Under the pieces are notes generated by a model. That model made no database searches and was not told the origin of the DNA. It saw only the letters and a program-made list of their open reading frames with translations. A stretch of 17,953 nucleotides of DNA from Bacteroides sp. 43_108 (GTDB lineage: Bacteria > Bacteroidota > Bacteroidia > Bacteroidales > Bacteroidaceae): assembly GCA_001915545.1 (NCBI GenBank), contig MNQS01000196.1, positions 1-17,953 of the forward strand. Reading direction: 5' to 3'. Position numbers and translations under genes: made by a program. Each line of letters opens with the position of its first letter. Positions within the stretch are counted from its first letter, which is position 1. This document shows positions 15,430 through 17,953 of this stretch, piece after piece.

Positions 15430-16964
15430 TTTTTATGAAGTTTGTTTTTTACGACGGAAATAAGCGTATTCCTTTCAGTCTTTTTCAAGCCGATAAACCA
15501 TGAAATGGTCATAGTGACAATAGCGGTAATTATACATAGTGAAATGAAATTACCAAGAGTTTGAGCTTCAAGGAAATGATATTTTATGAAAACAGGCAAC
15601 GGCAAAGAAAGAACCGTCACTCCGGCTACAGGAGATAAAACATCCTTTATAAGTTTCTTCAATGAATAGCCAATCAGACTCCGACAGAACAGAAAACGAA
15701 CAAAACCTGCAATGAGTGTGAAGAATATTGAAATATAAAACACCGATGATGCGCTACAGCCGAACTTCAATGCAATATACCCGATCGGAAAAATGCACAA
15801 TATGATGCAACTTACAACAATTTGGTAGTTCCGTATCCACCCCGTTGCTGACAAAGATGTCATAAAAGGAGTCCCAAAAAGTGTTCCACACAATGCATCT
15901 ATCATTATCAATATAATGAATAAAGCAGCATAGTCAGGCACATCGACCAACCATAAATGCAACACGTAATCAATGTTCAAGCAAAGAGGAAATGCCATCA
16001 TAAACAATATCAGAAAAGAATACTTTATCCCTAAATAAGAAAGCCGTTCCATTCCGGTTATATTTCCGGTTGCATAATCCTTGGTAATCTGGGGATTTAA
16101 TGCTACTTGAAAATTAGAGATAAACCCCATAACGGCATTTGAGACCTGGGATGCCACCCCACGAGCAGCATTAATTGCAGGACCGAAAAAAAGATTGAGG
16201 ACAATATTGGTCCCTTGATCACGCACGAGCCATGCCACACTGCCGAACAGATTCCATCCGGCAAAGCCAGACATTTGTTGATACAGAGCTTTATCCCAAA
16301 ACAGTTTAAACCTGCTCTCTTCATAATGTCTCCTGCAATACATCTGATAGACAATCCGTATAATCAATTGCACAGCAAAGACAAGCATTCCATAGACAAT
16401 AAGCTTATCCGCCGATACAATTACAAGCAAATAGACTATGCCTAATTTCAATAAGGCTTCCAATATGCTTATGTACGCATATACATTCATCTTTTCATGT
16501 GCAATTAAGACTGCATTATACGGCACCTGAATGATGTTGATGCAAAAAGTCAATATGGAAAACTGATAGACCCAATTGGCTGCAGCAATCCTGTTATCAG
16601 GAATGACCAGCTTTTCATTGACAAACCAAAGCCCAATCGTTTCAGCCAGAAATATTATTAAAATACCGATAGCTATATGGATGTTTAAGGCTGCAGCAAA
16701 CACATTTTTTAATTTGTCCGTATCACCTCGACCAAGCTCGAATGTAAGAAAACGCTGTGTAGCGGTAGACATGCAACTGTTCAGGAAAGAGAACATTAAA
16801 ACCACTCCTCCTACAACATTGTAAATGCCATAATCATCAATACCCAATTCTGCCAGCACGCCCCTTGACGTATAAAGGGTAACCAGCATGATAAGAATCA
16901 TACGGAAATAAAGGAACAACGTGTTTTTGGCTACACGCTTATTGTTTTCTGCCGGATTTTTCAT
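15426..16964 (-). CDS. wzx: Wzx-type polysaccharide flippase
   Basis: A 512-aa inner-membrane protein with about 12-14 hydrophobic helices. It begins NKRVAKNTLFLYFRMILIMLV and has the MOP-superfamily features of Wzx/RfbX proteins: SRGVLAELGIDDYGIYNVVGG after helix 1, STATQRFLTFELGRGD in the first cytoplasmic loop, and PYNAVLIAHEKMNVYAYISI in the middle. It should flip the undecaprenyl-linked repeat unit to the periplasm. It is the first intact gene after the wzc-proximal scar and overlaps the FrhB-like gene by 4 bp. The ATG at 16964 lies about 40 bp downstream of two small palindromes (16994-17014) that could mark a control site. The gene is intact with no sign of truncation. Confidence 0.9.
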   Translation of the reverse strand: MKNPAENNKRVAKNTLFLYFRMILIMLVTLYTSRGVLAELGIDDYGIYNVVGGVVLMFSFLNSCMSTATQRFLTFELGRGDTDKLKNVFAAALNIHIAIGILIIFLAETIGLWFVNEKLVIPDNRIAAANWVYQFSILTFCINIIQVPYNAVLIAHEKMNVYAYISILEALLKLGIVYLLVIVSADKLIVYGMLVFAVQLIIRIVYQMYCRRHYEESRFKLFWDKALYQQMSGFAGWNLFGSVAWLVRDQGTNIVLNLFFGPAINAARGVASQVSNAVMGFISNFQVALNPQITKDYATGNITGMERLSYLGIKYSFLILFMMAFPLCLNIDYVLHLWLVDVPDYAALFIILIMIDALCGTLFGTPFMTSLSATGWIRNYQIVVSCIILCIFPIGYIALKFGCSASSVFYISIFFTLIAGFVRFLFCRSLIGYSLKKLIKDVLSPVAGVTVLSLPLPVFIKYHFLEAQTLGNFISLCIITAIVTMTISWFIGLKKTERNTLISVVKNKLHKK

Positions 16965-16993
16965 TATTTGTCACCATGTATTTGAATAAATTC

Positions 16994-17014
16994 ATTTGCA
17001 AATTAACATGTTAA
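16994..17014. promoter_or_regulatory. Two abutting palindromes upstream of wzx
   Basis: ATTTGCAAAT (16994-17003) and TTAACATGTTAA (17003-17014) are perfect palindromes sharing one base, 30-50 bp upstream of the wzx ATG. Such paired palindromes can be operators. A partial Bacteroides -7 box (TTAATTTG on the minus strand) overlaps them, but no TTTG element lies about 19 bp further upstream. In AT-rich DNA chance remains a fair explanation. Confidence 0.25.
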
Positions 17015-17123
17015 CTTTATTATTTATTTTGACAATTAATCTTTTCTACAGTGGTTAAAAAGTCATTTCTTATCATATTCCAACGAGTTGTTTTTATGGG
17101 GTCTATATAAAAAAATCCTCTAA

Positions 17124-17264
17124 TTATTCTTGAAAATCATTCAAATAATGGTATGTGTCTTTTTTGCCTGTTTTGAAAGCCGTTTCGTTAGATGTGACAA
17201 CTCCTTTAAGCATTTCAAATTCACAATCACTTGTTAAAAATGACACACGGATATTCTTTAGTTC
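17124..17264 (-). pseudogene. Orphan coding remnant, unknown origin
   Basis: A 46-codon frame without a start begins directly after a stop and reads ELKNIRVSFLTSDCEFEMLK, then GVVTSNETAFKTGKKDTYHY, then LNDFQE and a TAA. The amino-acid mix looks like real protein rather than a random AT-rich frame, and the only internal ATG would give 29 residues. I recognise no family. It lies among other fragments between the priming-transferase scar and wzx, so a leftover of a previous cassette gene is the simplest reading. It may also be chance. Confidence 0.25.
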
Positions 17265-17309
17265 TTAAATTTTGGTTGCAGCGAAAATAAGCCTTTTAAT
17301 TTATAGCTA

Positions 17310-17338
17310 TAAATTGAGTACCTGCCTAAATTGAGTAC
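17310..17338. repeat. 12-bp direct repeat, 17-bp period
   Basis: TAAATTGAGTAC occurs at 17310-17321 and 17327-17338, separated by CTGCC. The right copy covers the last codons and stop of the remnant frame ending at 17326; the left copy lies just after it in transcription. It looks like a small local duplication at the 3' end of a gene fragment. Confidence 0.5.
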
Positions 17339-17442
17339 TTACTTCCTATAATGTCCCAAATGTCATAAATATACTTCCGCCTATCTTTATTTTTACTTAG
17401 ATCATATTTCTTTTTTATAAGCTCAAGGAAGCCATTGAGTGC
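17326..17442 (-). pseudogene. C-terminal tail of an unidentified gene fused to the priming-transferase scar
   Basis: After a TAA at 17445-17443 the minus strand reads ALNGFLELIKKKYDLSKNKD, then RRKYIYDIWDIIGSKYSI and a TAG. The sequence has the charged, aromatic character of a genuine protein end, with no start codon of its own. Its beginning overlaps, in a different frame, the last residues (STQWLP) of the truncated priming transferase. I infer that an illegitimate junction at about 17423-17450 joined the 5' part of one gene to the 3' part of another. The parent family is not recognised. Confidence 0.4.
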
Positions 17443-17623
17443 TTACGACGCAAAGGGCGTAACATAACATCAGTGTAAGCATGACTTGCAGAACGGTGGT
17501 TTCACCAACCTGCAGGCTATCCCACTGCATCTCATTGGACAGCTTGCTGAAAAGCAGGAATAGCAGACCGCAAAGAAAGGTCTCGGTGACAATCACAAAG
17601 GAGGATGCTAATTTGTCTTTCAT
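17423..17623 (-). pseudogene. Truncated N-terminus of priming sugar-phosphate transferase
   Basis: A 66-codon frame starts at the ATG at 17623. It encodes MKDKLASS, a hydrophobic helix (FVIVTETFLCGLLFLLF), a short polar loop (KLSNEMQWDSLQVGET) and a second helix (TVLQVMLTLMLCYALCVV), then ends STQWLP. Apart from an 18-bp in-frame deletion, its first 78 bp are identical to the gene start at 96-1. Priming transferases of this type have several N-terminal helices and a large C-terminal catalytic domain, so this is a non-catalytic remnant. It lies 44 bp after wzc, the place where the priming gene probably once followed wzc directly. It may still be translated as a small membrane peptide. Confidence 0.65.
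17546..17623 (-). repeat. Long direct repeat, right copy (left copy at 1-96)
   Basis: Bases 17546-17601 equal 1-56 and 17602-17623 equal 75-96, both in the same orientation; 57-74 (18 bp) is present only in the left copy. Identity stops exactly beyond the start codon on the upstream side. On the other side the left copy is cut off by the window, so the repeat may be longer. The copies flank about 17.5 kb that contains the entire variable capsule cassette. Confidence 0.9.
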
Positions 17624-17640
17624 GGTAGGTTGTTATTATC

Positions 17641-17663
17641 AGATCACATTATAAAAGTGATCT
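17641..17663. repeat. Inverted repeat just after wzc
   Basis: AGATCAC (17641-17647) and GTGATCT (17657-17663) pair perfectly around a 9-nt loop, between the wzc stop and the truncated priming-transferase start. No U-run follows on the minus strand, so it is not a canonical intrinsic terminator. It may be an attenuating or RNA-processing hairpin. The leader of the left copy (97-155) lacks it. Confidence 0.4.
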
Positions 17664-17667
17664 CCTG

Positions 17668-17953
17668 TTATTTTTTCATACCATATCCATAGCCGTAACC
17701 ATATTTGTGCCCATATCCATAGCCATACTTATGACCATACCCATAGCCACTCTTTCTTGAATTCAAATCAATACTATTAATAACCGTAGCCAATTTATCG
17801 AATTTCTTCTGATCCCGCAGCACATTAATATACTGATACCCCAACTTCGGAGTAACATCTGCACGACACACATACACGCACATATCAGCCACACGACTGG
17901 CAATAGCAGTATCGGTCACAATAGCAATAGGAGCCGTATCAAGAATAATGTAA
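17668..17953 (-). CDS. wzc: Wzc-type capsule tyrosine autokinase, C-terminus only (runs off right edge)
   Basis: The last 94 codons of a gene that starts beyond the right edge. At the edge it reads YIILDTAPIAIVTDTAIASR, the extended Walker B region of bacterial tyrosine kinases, followed by ADMCVYVCRADVTP and a helix. The frame does not start at the GTG at 17919, because it is open through the window edge. The tail consists of 8-residue repeats, YGYGYGHK-like, ending YGYGYGYGMKK, with nine tyrosines. In Wzc the C-terminal tyrosine cluster is autophosphorylated and controls the octameric assembly with the Wza exporter and polymer length. The N-terminal Wzz-like chain-length domain is presumably outside the window. 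Next comes the truncated priming transferase. Confidence 0.85.
   Translation of the reverse strand, partial: YIILDTAPIAIVTDTAIASRVADMCVYVCRADVTPKLGYQYINVLRDQKKFDKLATVINSIDLNSRKSGYGYGHKYGYGYGHKYGYGYGYGMKK
17680..17748 (-). repeat. 24-bp tandem repeat coding for the Tyr-Gly tail of Wzc
   Basis: The wzc 3' end consists of in-frame degenerate 24-bp units encoding (Y)GYGYGHK, YGYGYGHK and YGYGYGYG. Third-position differences separate the units, so they are not a recent exact duplication. Changes in unit number would keep the frame and alter the number of phosphorylatable tyrosines. Confidence 0.7.

Larger units (their letters stand above)
16965..17422 (-). other. 458-bp region of gene remnants before wzx
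   Basis: No intact gene is present. On the minus strand I see the tail of an unrelated reading frame (17326-17442), a short near-tandem 17-bp repeat (17310-17338), an orphan 46-codon frame without a good start (17124-17264) and two small palindromes near wzx (16994-17014). The DNA is AT-rich. It probably contains any promoter or leader for the wzx operon, but I find no convincing TTTG/TAnnTTTG pair. Confidence 0.6.

Noticed and set aside
17668..17919. A separate small gene starting at GTG 17919
   Set aside because: The frame is open to the right edge and continues the kinase Walker B sequence, so it is the 3' end of a larger gene.
1..17953. tRNA, rRNA, CRISPR array, insertion sequence or transposase
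   Set aside because: I saw no transposase-like protein, no regularly spaced repeats and no structured RNA gene. The flanking repeats are gene duplicates, not terminal inverted repeats.

Overview
The window is one strand-biased block of capsule/exopolysaccharide genes, and every convincing gene lies on the minus strand. Transcription therefore runs from coordinate 17953 towards 1. Gene content, moderately to strongly AT-rich sequence, the absence of strong Shine-Dalgarno sites and the style of the proteins fit a gut Bacteroidales genome (Bacteroides, Phocaeicola or Parabacteroides). That assignment is inference; no rRNA or other taxonomic marker is present.

In transcription order: (1) 17953-17668 is the end of a Wzc-type bacterial tyrosine kinase with a Tyr-Gly-rich tail. 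(2) 17623-17423 is a broken N-terminal piece of a membrane sugar-phosphate (priming) transferase. It runs into the tail of an unrelated gene and then about 460 bp of decayed, gene-poor DNA. (3) 16964-7563 is the serotype-determining part: Wzx flippase, an FrhB-like iron-sulfur protein, a polysaccharide pyruvyl transferase (PPT), a Wzy-like polymerase, a GT2 and a GT4 glycosyltransferase, then a second FrhB-like protein and a second PPT. (4) About 380 bp holds a decayed small secreted-protein gene. (5) 7182-4721 holds two more GT4 enzymes, the second of the DUF1972 rhamnosyltransferase type. (6) A small unknown gene and a YjbH-like outer-membrane protein follow. (7) rmlA-rmlC-rmlD-rmlB make dTDP-L-rhamnose. 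(8) At 96-1 a second, open copy of the priming-transferase 5' end begins and runs off the left edge.

Together the genes describe a Wzx/Wzy-dependent pathway. Repeat units would be started on undecaprenyl phosphate by the priming enzyme, whose intact copy presumably lies left of the window. They would be extended by at least four glycosyltransferases with rhamnose as one likely sugar, probably decorated with pyruvate ketals, flipped by Wzx, polymerised by Wzy and controlled by Wzc. Several genes overlap by 4-17 bp, so most of the block is probably co-transcribed.

The most notable structure is that 78 bp from the start of the priming-transferase gene occur in the same orientation at both ends of the cassette, 17.5 kb apart, with an 18-bp in-frame difference. 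The inner copy is a chimeric scar. This looks like the footprint of cassette capture, and recombination between the copies would delete the whole capsule block. The second notable feature is two FrhB-like/PPT pairs in the same order but from visibly different FrhB subtypes.
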